Shown here piece by piece: positions 61,401-64,000 of a DNA stretch of 64,000 nucleotides (position 1 is the stretch's first letter; each line of letters opens with the position of its first letter). Origin of the DNA: Shewanella woodyi ATCC 51908 (GTDB lineage: Bacteria; Pseudomonadota; Gammaproteobacteria; Enterobacterales; Shewanellaceae); NCBI RefSeq assembly GCF_000019525.1, contig NC_010506.1, positions 558,001 through 622,000 of the forward strand, written 5' to 3'. The notes under the pieces were generated by a model. That model saw nothing but the letters and a program-made list of their open reading frames with translations, was not told where the DNA came from and did no database searches. Both the position numbers and the translations under genes were made by a program.

Positions 61401-64000
61401 GCCGACGGCGGTGCCTTCTCCGAGCTCAACGGTGATGTTGATTTGACCATCGAGCTCCGCGTCGTTGATGAAGCCATCGTTGTTGATGTCCTCATCGATG
61501 GTGACGGTTGGGCTGGCGGGGGCGCCGCTGCCAATGCCGTAGTCCAAGGTCGCGCTGTCATTGCCTGTGGCGGTGTTGCCGGCAGGGTCAGTGACGTTAG
61601 CGGTGACCACAAGCTCAGTGCCTGTGACTGGGGCATCGATGGCCAAGGTGAGGCCGTTATCAAGCATGGCTTGGGTGACTGGGCCGCTGAACAGGGTGTT
61701 ACCCGCTTGGTCGGTGACCACTAAGGTGTCGCCCACGGCGGTGCCTGCGCCTAAGCTGACGGTGATGTCAATTTGACCTGAGAGCTCAACGTCATTGATA
61801 AAGCCATCGTTGTTGATGTCCTCATCGATGGTGACGGTTGGGCTGGCGGGTGCGCCGGTGCCCGTGCCGTAGTCGAGCAGGGCGTTATCGCTGCCCTGTG
61901 CGGTATTGCCAGCAGGGTCGGTGACGGTGGCGGTGACCGCGACGGTGGTGCCGGTAGCCGGCGCATCGAAGCTGACGCTGATGCCATTATCGAGCATGTC
62001 CTGGGTCACGGCGCCGGTGAACAGGGTGTTGCCGTCTTGGTCGGTGACGGTGACGGTGTCACCTATTACGGTGCCCGCGCCTAAGGTGACGGTGGCATTG
62101 ATTTGGCCATCAAGCTCAGCCTCATTAATGAAGCCATCGTTGTTGGCGTCTTCTGTGATAACCACGGTAGGGGCCGCCGGTGCGCCGGTGCCTGTGCCGT
62201 AATCCAAGGTTGCACTGTCATTGCCGGTGGCGGTGTTGCCAGCCACATCGGTGACGGTGGCGGTGATAACCACGTCCGTGCCGGTCGCTGGGGCATCGAG
62301 GCTGACGTTGATGCCATTATCGAGCATGTCCTGGGTGACTGGGCCACTGAACAGGGTGTTGCCGTCTTGGTCGGTGATGGTGACCGTGTCGCCCACCGCA
62401 GTGCCCGCACCTAGGGTGACGGTGGCATCGATTTGACCATCAAGCTCCGTGTGGTTGATGAAGCCATCGTTGTTGGCATCTTCAGTGATTTCAACGGTTG
62501 GGCTGGCCGGTGCGCCGGTGCCCGTGCCGTAATCCAAGGTCGCGCTGTCATGGCTCGCTGCACTGTCGCCATTGGCGTTAGTGAGGGTCGCGGTGACGGT
62601 GACGGTGGTGCCCGTCGCAGGGGCATCCATGGTCAATGGTAGACCATTGGTGAGCATGTCTGTAGTGACCACACCGTTGAACAGTTCGTTACCGTCTTGG
62701 TCGGTGACGACCAAGGTGTCGCCGACACTGGTGCCCGCATCGAGGGTGACGGTGATGTTGATTTGACCGTCAAGCTCAGCGCTGTTGATGTAACCATCGT
62801 TGTTGGCATCTTCAGTGATTTCAACCGTTGGCGCTGCTGGCGCTGGCGCCTCAACGTAATCCAAGGTGGCTGCATCTGAGCCCGTGGCGGTGTTGCCTGC
62901 CACGTCAGTGACGGTGGCGGTGACCACGACATCCGTGCCGCTTGGCGGCGTGTCCATGGTGACGGCCTGGCCGTTATCGAGCATGGCTTGGGTAACCACG
63001 CCAGTGAACAAGACGTTACCCGCTTGGTCGGTGACCACTAAGGTGTCGCCCACCGCGGTGCCCGCCCCTAAGGTGACGGTGATGTCAATTTGGCCATCAA
63101 GCTCGGTGTCGTTGATGGTGCCATCGTTGTTGATGTCTTCATCAATGACCACGGTTGGGCTGGCGGGTGCGCCAGTGCCAGTGCCGTAATCGAGTAGCGC
63201 ACTGTCAGAGCCTTGACTGCTGTTACCTGCCGGGTCGGTGACCGTGGCGGTGATAACTAAGTTGGTGCCCGTGGCAGGCGGGTCGATAGTGACTGCCAGA
63301 CCATTGTCTATCATCTCCTGAGTGGCAGGGCCACTGAAGATGACGTTGCCGTCTTGGTCGGTGATGGTGACGGTGTCACCCACGCTCGTGCCTGCGCCTA
63401 GTGTGACGGTGGCATCGATTTGGCCATCAAGCTCGGCATCGTTGATGTAGCCGTCGTTGTTGGCATCCTCATCAATGACCACGGTGGGGGCCGCCGGTGC
63501 GCCGGTGCCGGTGCCGTAATCGAGCGTTGCTGCATCTGAGCCTTGGGCTGTATTGCCCGCGGCGTCAGTGACGGTGGCGGTGACCACGACGTCAGTGCCT
63601 GTCGCTGGCGCGTCCATGGTGACAGGGACGCCATTGGTGAGCATCTCCTGGGTCACGGTGCCGGTGAAGATGACGTTGCCATCTTGGTCAGTGACCACAA
63701 GGGTGTCGTCGACAGCGGTGCCTGCGCCTAAGGTGACGGTGATGTCGATTTGACCATCAAGCTCCGCATCATTAATGAAGCCATCGTTGTTGGCATCTTC
63801 ATCAATGACCACGGTTGGGCTAGCAGGTGCGCCCGTGCCGGTGCCGTAATCGAGCGTTGCCGCATCTGAGCCGGTCGCGCTGTTGCCTGCCACGTCAGTG
63901 ACGGTGGCAGTCACCACGAGGTCGGTGCCGGTGGCCGGTGCATCAAAGCTGAGGTCGATGCCGTTATCGAGCATGTCCTGGGTCACGGTGCCGGTAAAGA
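39372..64000 (-). CDS. bpfA: Giant RTX adhesin, LapA/BpfA-type, N-terminus outside window
   Basis: More than 8,200 codons run without a stop to the window edge. From the C-terminus inward: type I secretion tail with RTX calcium-binding nonapeptides, choice-of-anchor/VCBS-like segment, T1SS-143-like segment, one tandem-95 repeat, an eight-repeat propeller-like region, eight ~103-residue tandem-95 repeats, a further related repeat, then at least 53 complete Ig-like units of ~110 residues. The N-terminal retention module and LapG site are not visible. It is exported by the LapB/LapC/TolC-type system downstream and should mediate surface attachment and biofilm formation. The S. oneidensis BpfA is, from memory, about 2,800 residues, so this protein is unusually long. 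The ATG at 63986 is internal, not the true start. Identity as the bpf adhesin rests on gene context and the C-terminal type. Confidence 0.93.
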   Translation of the reverse strand, partial: FTGTVTQDMLDNGIDLSFDAPATGTDLVVTATVTDVAGNSATGSDAATLDYGTGTGAPASPTVVIDEDANNDGFINDAELDGQIDITVTLGAGTAVDDTLVVTDQDGNVIFTGTVTQEMLTNGVPVTMDAPATGTDVVVTATVTDAAGNTAQGSDAATLDYGTGTGAPAAPTVVIDEDANNDGYINDAELDGQIDATVTLGAGTSVGDTVTITDQDGNVIFSGPATQEMIDNGLAVTIDPPATGTNLVITATVTDPAGNSSQGSDSALLDYGTGTGAPASPTVVIDEDINNDGTINDTELDGQIDITVTLGAGTAVGDTLVVTDQAGNVLFTGVVTQAMLDNGQAVTMDTPPSGTDVVVTATVTDVAGNTATGSDAATLDYVEAPAPAAPTVEITEDANNDGYINSAELDGQINITVTLDAGTSVGDTLVVTDQDGNELFNGVVTTDMLTNGLPLTMDAPATGTTVTVTATLTNANGDSAASHDSATLDYGTGTGAPASPTVEITEDANNDGFINHTELDGQIDATVTLGAGTAVGDTVTITDQDGNTLFSGPVTQDMLDNGINVSLDAPATGTDVVITATVTDVAGNTATGNDSATLDYGTGTGAPAAPTVVITEDANNDGFINEAELDGQINATVTLGAGTVIGDTVTVTDQDGNTLFTGAVTQDMLDNGISVSFDAPATGTTVAVTATVTDPAGNTAQGSDNALLDYGTGTGAPASPTVTIDEDINNDGFINDVELSGQIDITVSLGAGTAVGDTLVVTDQAGNTLFSGPVTQAMLDNGLTLAIDAPVTGTELVVTANVTDPAGNTATGNDSATLDYGIGSGAPASPTVTIDEDINNDGFINDAELDGQINITVELGEGTAVGDTLVVTDQAGNELFNGVVTQAMLDSGLSLAIDAPATGTELVVTANVTDPAGNTATGNDSATLDYGSSAPLAPTVEITEDANNDGFINDAELNGQINISVTLGAGTVIGDTVTVTDQDGNVLFSGPATQDMLDNGLALAIDPPATGTNLVITANVTDPAGNSATGSDAATLDYGVGVGAPAAPSVTIDEDTNNDGYINEAELDGQINITVELGEGTVVGDTLVVTDQDGNELFNGTVTQDMLDNGQAVTMDAPATGTDVVITATVTDEAGNTATGNDAATLDYGTGVGAPASPTVEIVEDANNDGFINDAELDGQINITVTLGAGTAVGDTLVVTDQAGNTLFSGPVTQAMLDSGLDLAIDAPATGTEVVITANVTDVAGNTAQGSDSATLDVGTGTGAPAAPTVTIDEDANNDGFINDAELDGQINITVELGAGTVVGDTLVVTDQAGNELFNGVVTADMLTNGVPVTMDAPATGTDVVVTATVTDAAGNSAQGSDAATLDVGTDAPAAPTVEIVEDTNNDGTITDAELDGQINITVTLGSGTEVGDTVTITDQTGEVIYTGPVTQDMLDNGIDAVIDAPATGTELVITATVTDVAGNTATGNDSATLDYDDSVTVPGAPTVVITEDTNNDGYINDAELEGQINITVELGANTVVGDTLVVTDQDGNELFSGTVTQDMLDNGLDLAMDPPATGTNVVITATVTDTLGNEAAGSDNALLDYGSGTGAPAAPTVVIDEDINNDGFINDAELDGQINATVTLGAGTVVGDTVTITDQDGNTLFTGTVTQDMLDNGIDLSFDAPATGTDLVVTATVTDAAGNSATGSDAATLDYGTGTGAPASPTVVIDEDANNDGFINDAELDGQIDITVTLGAGTAVDDTLVVTDQDGNVIFTGTVTQEMLTNGVPVTMDAPATGTDVVVTATVTDAAGNTAQGSDAATLDYGTGTGAPAAPTVVIDEDANNDGYINDAELDGQIDATVTLGAGTSVGDTVTITDQDGNVIFSGPATQEMIDNGLAVTIDPPATGTNLVITATVTDPAGNSSQGSDSALLDYGTGTGAPASPTVVIDEDINNDGTINDTELDGQIDITVTLGAGTAVGDTLVVTDQAGNVLFTGVVTQAMLDNGQAVTMDTPPSGTDVVVTATVTDVAGNTATGSDAATLDYVEAPAPAAPTVEITEDANNDGYINSAELDGQINITVTLDAGTSVGDTLVVTDQDGNELFNGVVTTDMLTNGLPLTMDAPATGTTVTVTATLTNANGDSAASHDSATLDYGTGTGAPASPTVEITEDANNDGFINHTELDGQIDATVTLGAGTAVGDTVTITDQDGNTLFSGPVTQDMLDNGINVSLDAPATGTDVVITATVTDVAGNTATGNDSATLDYGTGTGAPAAPTVVITEDANNDGFINEAELDGQINATVTLGAGTVIGDTVTVTDQDGNTLFTGAVTQDMLDNGISVSFDAPATGTTVAVTATVTDPAGNTAQGSDNALLDYGTGTGAPASPTVTIDEDINNDGFINDVELSGQIDITVSLGAGTAVGDTLVVTDQAGNTLFSGPVTQAMLDNGLTLAIDAPVTGTELVVTANVTDPAGNTATGNDSATLDYGIGSGAPASPTVTIDEDSNNDGFINDAELDGQINITVELGEGTAVGDTLVVTDQAGNELFNGVVTQAMLDSGLSLAIDAPATGTELVVTANVTDPAGNTATGNDSATLDYGSSAPLAPTVEITEDANNDGFINDAELNGQINISVTLGAGTVIGDTVTVTDQDGNVLFSGPATQDMLDNGLALAIDPPATGTNLVITANVTDPAGNSATGSDAATLDYGVGVGAPAAPSVTIDEDTNNDGYINEAELDGQINITVELGEGTVVGDTLVITDQDGNELFNGTVTQDMLDNGQAVTMDAPATGTDVVVTATVTDEAGNTATGNDAATLDYGTGVGAPASPTVEIVEDANNDGFINDAELDGQINITVELGAGTAVGDTLVVTDQAGNTLFSGPVTQAMLDSGLDLAIDAPATGTEVVITANVTDVAGNTAQGSDSATLDVGTGTGAPAAPTVTIDEDANNDGFINDAELDGQINITVELGAGTVVGDTLVVTDQAGNELFNGVVTADMLTNGVPVTMDAPATGTDVVVTATVTDAAGNSAQGSDAATLDVGTDAPAAPTVEIVEDTNNDGTITDAELDGQINITVTLGSGTEVGDTVTITDQTGEVIYTGPVTQDMLDNGIDAVIDAPATGTELVITATVTDVAGNTATGNDSATLDYDDSVTVPGAPTVVITEDTNNDGYINDAELEGQINITVELGANTVVGDTLVVTDQDGNELFSGTVTQDMLDNGLDLAMDPPATGTNVVITATVTDTLGNEAAGSDNALLDYGSGTGAPAAPTVVIDEDINNDGFINDAELDGQINATVTLGAGTVVGDTVTITDQDGNTLFTGTVTQDMLDNGIDLSFDAPATGTNLVVTATVTDVAGNSATGSDAATLDYGTGTGAPASPTVVIDEDANNDGFINDAELDGQIDITVTLGAGTAVGDTLVVTDQDGNVIFTGTVTQEMLTNGVPVTMDAPATGTDVVVTATVTDAAGNTAQGSDAATLDYGTGTGAPAAPTVVIDEDANNDGYINDAELDGQIDATVTLGAGTSVGDTVTITDQDGNVIFSGPATQEMIDNGLAVTIDPPATGTNLVITATVTDPAGNSSQGSDSALLDYGTGTGAPASPTVVIDEDINNDGTINDTELDGQIDITVTLGAGTAVGDTLVVTDQAGNVLFTGVVTQAMLDNGLAVTMDTPPSGTDVVVTATVTDVAGNTATGSDAATLDYVEAPAPAAPTVEITEDANNDGYINSAELDGQINITVTLDAGTSVGDTLVVTDQDGNELFNGVVTTDMLTNGLPLTMDAPATGTTVTVTATLTNANGDSAASHDSATLDYGTGTGAPASPTVEITEDANNDGFINHTELDGQIDATVTLGAGTAVGDTVTITDQDGNTLFSGPVTQDMLDNGINVSLDAPATGTDVVITATVTDVAGNTATGNDSATLDYGTGTGAPAAPTVVITEDANNDGFINEAELDGQINATVTLGAGTVIGDTVTVTDQDGNTLFTGAVTQDMLDNGISVSFDAPATGTTVAVTATVTDPAGNTAQGSDNALLDYGTGTGAPASPTVTIDEDINNDGFINDVELSGQIDITVSLGAGTAVGDTLVVTDQAGNTLFSGPVTQAMLDNGLTLAIDAPVTGTELVVTANVTDPAGNTATGNDSATLDYGIGSGAPASPTVTIDEDINNDGFINDAELDGQINITVELGEGTAVGDTLVVTDQAGNELFNGVVTQAMLDSGLSLAIDAPATGTELVVTANVTDPAGNTATGNDSATLDYGSSAPLAPTVEITEDANNDGFINDAELNGQINISVTLGAGTVIGDTVTVTDQDGNVLFSGPATQDMLDNGLALAIDPPATGTNLVITANVTDPAGNSATGSDAATLDYGVGVGAPAAPSVTIDEDTNNDGYINEAELDGQINITVELGEGTVVGDTLVVTDQDGNELFNGTVTQDMLDNGQAVTMDAPATGTDVVITATVTDEAGNTATGNDAATLDYGTGVGAPASPTVEIVEDANNDGFINDAELDGQINITVELGAGTAVGDTLVVTDQAGNTLFSGPVTQAMLDSGLDLAIDAPATGTEVVITANVTDVAGNTAQGSDSATLDVGTGTGAPAAPTVTIDEDANNDGFINDAELDGQINITVELGAGTVVGDTLVVTDQAGNELFNGVVTADMLTNGVPVTMDAPATGTDVVVTATVTDAAGNSAQGSDAATLDVGTDAPAAPTVEIVEDTNNDGTITDAELDGQINITVTLGSGTEVGDTVTITDQTGEVIYTGPVTQDMLDNGIDAVIDAPATGTELVITATVTDVAGNTATGNDSATLDYDDSVTVPGAPTVVITEDTNNDGYINDAELEGQINITVELGANTVVGDTLVVTDQDGNELFSGTVTQDMLDNGLDLAMDPPATGTNVVITATVTDTLGNEAAGSDNALLDYGSGTGAPAAPTVVIDEDINNDGFINDAELDGQINATVTLGAGTVVGDTVTITDQDGNTLFTGTVTQDMLDNGIDLSFDAPATGTDLVVTATVTDAAGNSATGSDAATLDYGTGTGAPASPTVVIDEDANNDGFINDAELDGQIDITVTLGAGTAVDDTLVVTDQDGNVIFTGTVTQEMLTNGVPVTMDAPATGTDVVVTATVTDAAGNTAQGSDAATLDYGTGTGAPAAPTVVIDEDANNDGYINDAELDGQIDATVTLGAGTSVGDTVTITDQDGNVIFSGPATQEMIDNGLAVTIDPPATGTNLVITATVTDPAGNSSQGSDSALLDYGTGTGAPASPTVVIDEDINNDGTINDTELDGQIDITVTLGAGTAVGDTLVVTDQAGNVLFTGVVTQAMLDNGLAVTMDTPPSGTDVVVTATVTDVAGNTATGSDAATLDYVEAPAPAAPTVEITEDANNDGYINSAELDGQINITVTLDAGTSVGDTLIVTDQDGNELFNGVVTTDMLTNGLPLTMDAPATGTTVTVTATLTNANGDSAASHDSATLDYGTGTGAPASPTVEITEDANNDGFINHTELDGQVDATVTLGAGTAVGDTVTITDQDGNTLFSGPVTQDMLDNGINVSLDAPATGTDLVITATVTDVAGNTATGNDSATLDYGTGTGAPAAPTVVITEDTNNDGFINEAELDGQINATVTLGAGTVIGDTVTVTDQDGNTLFTGAVTQDMLDNGISVSFDAPATGTTVAVTATVTDPAGNTAQGSDNALLDYGTGTGAPASPTVTIDEDINNDGFINDVELSGQIDITVSLGAGTAVGDTLVVTDQAGNTLFSGPVTQAMLDNGLTLAIDAPATGTELVVTANVTDPAGNTATGNDSATLDYGIGSGAPASPTVTIDEDINNDGFINDAELDGQINITVELGEGTAVGDTLVVTDQAGNELFNGVVTQAMLDSGLSLAIDAPATGTNVTITATVTDPAGNTNSNSDTALITNATNDAITVLEDNTASGNVLANDGAGHISVTGFTMDTDGDSVEESFDVNTNVTVEGGTLIINSDGSYSFTPAANWNGVLPVITYTTNTGDTATLTITVSSVDEPVIANDDSYTVNEDGSISINLLGNDVANDGGLAIQSINGVTLTGGAQNITVPNGTVVIATDGTMTFVPDANYNGNVSFDYVATDVDGDTDTGTVTITVDNVDDPVIANDDSYTVDEDNSIAIDLLGNDVANDGGLAIQSINGVTLTGGAQNITVTNGTVVIAANGTMTFVPDANFNGNVSFDYVATDVDGDTDTGTVTITVNSVDEPVIANDDSYTVNEDSSIAIDLLGNDVANDGGLAIQSINGVTLTGGAQNITVPNGTVVIATDGTMTFVPDANFNGNVSFDYVATDVDGDTDTGTVTITVNNVDDPVVANDDSYTVDEDNSIAIDLLGNDVANDGGLAIQSINGVTLTGGAQNITVTNGTVVIAANGTMTFVPDANFNGNVSFDYVATDVDGDTDTGTVTITVNSVDEPVIANDDSYTVDEDNSIAIDLLGNDIANDGGLTIQSINGVTLTGGAQNITVTNGTVVIAASGAMTFVPDANFNGNVSFDYVATDVDGDTDTGTVTITVNSVDDPVTANDDSYTVDEDDSIAINLLSNDLAPDGGLALVSINGVTLTGGAQNITVPNGTVVIAANGTMTFVPSPNYNGSVSFDYVATDLDGDTDTGTVNITVNSVDDPVVANDDSYTVNEDQPVVLNLLSNDVANDGGLAIKSINGVTLTGGAQNIAVTNGTVVIALSGAMTFVPNANFNGNVSFNYVATDADGDTDTGTVTITVNSVDDPVIANDDSYTLNEDGSIAINLLGNDVANDGGLAIQSINGVTLTGGAQSILVDNGTVVIASDGTMTFVPDANFNGTISFDYVATDADGDTDTGSVTITVNSVNDDPDAIDDYTMIIDAGAIATGYTGDSSSSTIVEGYGTDKVDDSAYLTTTHPDGSYTVVWRAWDTSYSGNNKVFMQRFNADGTENGDKLTLGSRAKIESPQVTRLNDEGDLLVTWTGYNNSSSLNTHSYAQVVYANPADHGGATMGPEMDLGASALRSVTSEQSGDNSILVWQNGFTLYMQVLDSDGNKVGGAQTVGSISTNTNGFPIEGKPEISVLDNGNYVISWSHGSTSTATNVVLMSSDGTQIGSTQTLNIGRTEGVDDLETNVISIGSSGIYAVVGSTGGVVKMTLVNGSTNVPVANSTQTLSLAGTTGNDMPSITTIGSNGEFVVVWRGIEGGQWHTYIQRFNADGSKDGATDKFMASGGHGPAKVVSVGDDGDYVIVWASINNAGNYDVHTQKYDADGNKVGTELTFTGEQANINDLGFDIVAVGNNGAYAVSFVGTDSAANGGDLSIYIGQVDENGNKVVTYPDGGTGDFDITTSVVAAAGGTYNATFSTGVLTIVTAGGQTLTYQPGSTHSIAKDIWDNATSIKLIGAVGADYDLVVTTSVAITTEEDTAIVINTSDLLVNDTDIDGDTLTVVSVQDPQNGTVVLHANGTITFTPNANYHGPASFTYTISDGNGGTDTATVYLTVTPTDDPVSITTPAKMILDEDQLSGGTGTEIDPVVQTQQFTVSAPDGLNRLEITNSGVTTSVTLAMLLAATPAAAIVIEGEHGTLTITDYDASTGTVTYSYTLSEAQTHSLTEDELSDNFGVTAYDIDGDTSSTTLEVGILDDHAQATLDTNGVDVLTDGFEVSGIVGEWSSWTGGGPYLTRFDSDDNDAGLDQMRWGVANVDVASGYSFIDNDTGLDGVLELNQDIVLGDFTHINFPVFSSITQATLTVNFTITDSFGVVTTVGIDINFDHNETPNSSDPEASRDIINIGQPEVTFQYEGEFYTIKVLGFIDENGDLVTTVRTYENQTNTYELIAKVVEGVGYHLPNKEGNVLSNDLGSDGLTVVGVAFTNDDGTDIFTGVGTTIQGTYGNLVLNADGTYEYQLTAGTNIIPEDATETFVYTIRDSDGDVSTTKLIIGVTPSDFNGVPVDIDLNVDGNDGNDSILVVDGENSANPNQLNVNFGGGLQGTITNQAGAEVLVTSGTAYSTHSAQNVSSGAGQDHIETGSGNDIIYAGSTGNSVSGNTDNDIELSTSTLLSHHIMTGSLNGSNSIVDNDGLLLSADVTSEKADVVNAGSGDDMVYGQTGSDILYGHTGNDTLDGGNHNDALRGGRGDDTLIGGQGDDVLRGDAGRDTFVWNKDELGTDHIIDFNLGQDKLDLSDLLQGETADNLFLYLHFTINDTTGTTTIDIDADHNGTFEQHIVLDGVDLSDIYGDTESEIINGLLGDNGDGPLIINTVADASSPSPTGPGSDPSLEENQVTHLIP
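40700..41710 (-). other. Adhesin choice-of-anchor-like and T1SS-143-like segments
   Basis: The sequence at about 40700-41290 ('FEVSGIVGEWSSWTGGGPYL', 'GVANVDVASGYSFIDND', 'FTHINFPVF') resembles the choice-of-anchor K type of surface-protein domain, followed by a VCBS-like strand segment. About 41300-41710 ('LDEDQLSGGTGTEID', 'LTEDELSDNFGVTAYDIDGD') resembles the T1SS-143 repeat of type I-secreted adhesins. Both names are from memory and only moderately certain. Confidence 0.55.
42240..43500 (-). other. Adhesin propeller-like region, eight repeats
   Basis: Eight consecutive segments of about 45-60 residues share a 'G-x-Y/F-V-V-x-W' strand and most end in 'Q-R/K-F/Y-(N/D)ADG-x-x-G' (for example DGSYTVVWRAW, NGEFVVVWRGI, DGDYVIVWASI, NGAYAVSFVGT). 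Tandem four-stranded units of this kind usually close into a beta-propeller. It is the only such region among Ig/cadherin-like stalk repeats, so it is a candidate ligand-binding head domain. The fold is inferred. Confidence 0.6.
43625..46100 (-). repeat. Eight tandem-95-type repeats (309-bp period)
   Basis: Eight ~103-residue units begin (V/T)xANDDSYTVxED and contain 'INLLGNDVANDGGLAIQSIN', 'GAQNITVxNGTVVIAxxGTMTFVP', 'NFNGNVSFDYVATDxDGDTDTG'. The period is 309 bp (1236 bp for four units). The inner units are nearly identical, and the outer two more diverged. A related but shorter unit ('TVLEDNTASGNVLANDG') joins them to the Ig array at about 46100-46390. Confidence 0.88.
46390..64000 (-). 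repeat. Ig-like/EF-hand array organised as 4,935-bp higher-order repeats
   Basis: At least 53 complete units of ~110 residues. Each unit begins AP-x-x-P-T-V, contains a canonical 12-residue EF-hand loop (such as DANNDGFINDAE) and ends 'GTxxxxTAxVTDxAGNxxxGxDxATLDY'. The class matches the calcium-binding tandem repeats that NCBI models call Ca_tandemer (name from memory). Fifteen distinguishable units form a block that recurs at exactly 4,935 bp: block starts at 63833, 58898, 53963 and 49028. The fourth block stops within its eighth unit near 46400. Block copies differ by scattered substitutions only. The array continues beyond the window. Confidence 0.92.

Noticed and set aside
46586..63753. 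Many open frames of 60-238 codons on the opposite strand and in other frames of the adhesin array
   Set aside because: They recur at the 4,935-bp and ~330-bp repeat periods, have biased composition and lack ribosome binding sites. They are shadows of the repetitive adhesin frame.
63986..63988. ATG at 63986 as the adhesin start
   Set aside because: The frame continues open to the window edge, and the residues match the middle of unit 15 of the repeat block, so it is an internal methionine.
46390..64000. CRISPR-like regular repetition
   Set aside because: The repeats are ~330 bp coding units with no short repeat/unique spacer structure and no cas genes.

Overview
The window reads as chromosomal DNA of a marine gammaproteobacterium, most likely a Shewanella. 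The best evidence is the gene set for a LapA/BpfA-type adhesin (adhesin, LapB/LapC/TolC-type exporter, OmpA-like lipoprotein, LapG protease, LapD receptor) in the order I recall for the bpf locus of Shewanella oneidensis. It sits near an Arg-His-Pro tRNA cluster, rep, ubiK and creD. The species assignment is inference.

Layout. 1-4.9 kb: a lipoprotein cut by the window edge, an OprC/NosA-type copper receptor followed by two decayed copies of its own 3' end, and a 2OG-Fe(II) oxygenase. 4.9-6.2 kb: gene-free, with tandem ~207-bp repeats. 6.2-9.1 kb: two AT-rich genes (AAA ATPase with a TOPRIM/DUF4435-like tail; DUF2971 protein with a zinc ribbon) arranged as two integron cassettes. An attC-like site lies between them, and both cassettes carry matching 7-mer boundaries. 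No integrase is in the window. 9.1-10 kb: palindromic repeats and a MITE-like element. 10-13.7 kb: M48 peptidase plus three AIM24/TIGR00266 paralogues. 13.7-18.7 kb: NSS transporter, Lrp-type regulator, PgpB-like phosphatase, CreD, UbiK. 19.2-24.1 kb: TetR-MFP-RND efflux operon with a clear operator. 24.2-29 kb: Rep helicase, then a GAF-GAF-GGDEF-(degenerate EAL) protein. 29.2-31 kb: tRNA-Arg, tRNA-His and two identical tRNA-Pro genes, then an array of broken tRNA-Pro copies carrying an IS200-type insertion.

31-64 kb (minus strand): the adhesin locus. LapD-like and LapG-like proteins, an OmpA-like lipoprotein and a type I exporter form one tightly packed operon, lapB-lapC-tolC-ompA-lapG-lapD. 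Upstream on the same strand is the 3' part of a giant RTX adhesin gene: more than 8,200 codons lie in the window and its N-terminus is outside. From C- to N-terminus it has a type I secretion tail with RTX repeats, VCBS/choice-of-anchor-like and T1SS-143-like domains, an eight-repeat propeller-like region, eight ~103-residue tandem-95 repeats, and an array of ~110-residue Ig-like units that each contain an EF-hand loop. The Ig array is a higher-order repeat: blocks of 15 different units (4,935 bp) recur almost unchanged three times, plus a fourth partial block.

By homology, the exporter secretes the adhesin and LapG cleaves it from the cell unless the c-di-GMP-bound LapD-like receptor sequesters LapG. 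The two most interesting features are the integron-like cassette pair with possible defence genes and the 15-unit higher-order repeat in the adhesin.
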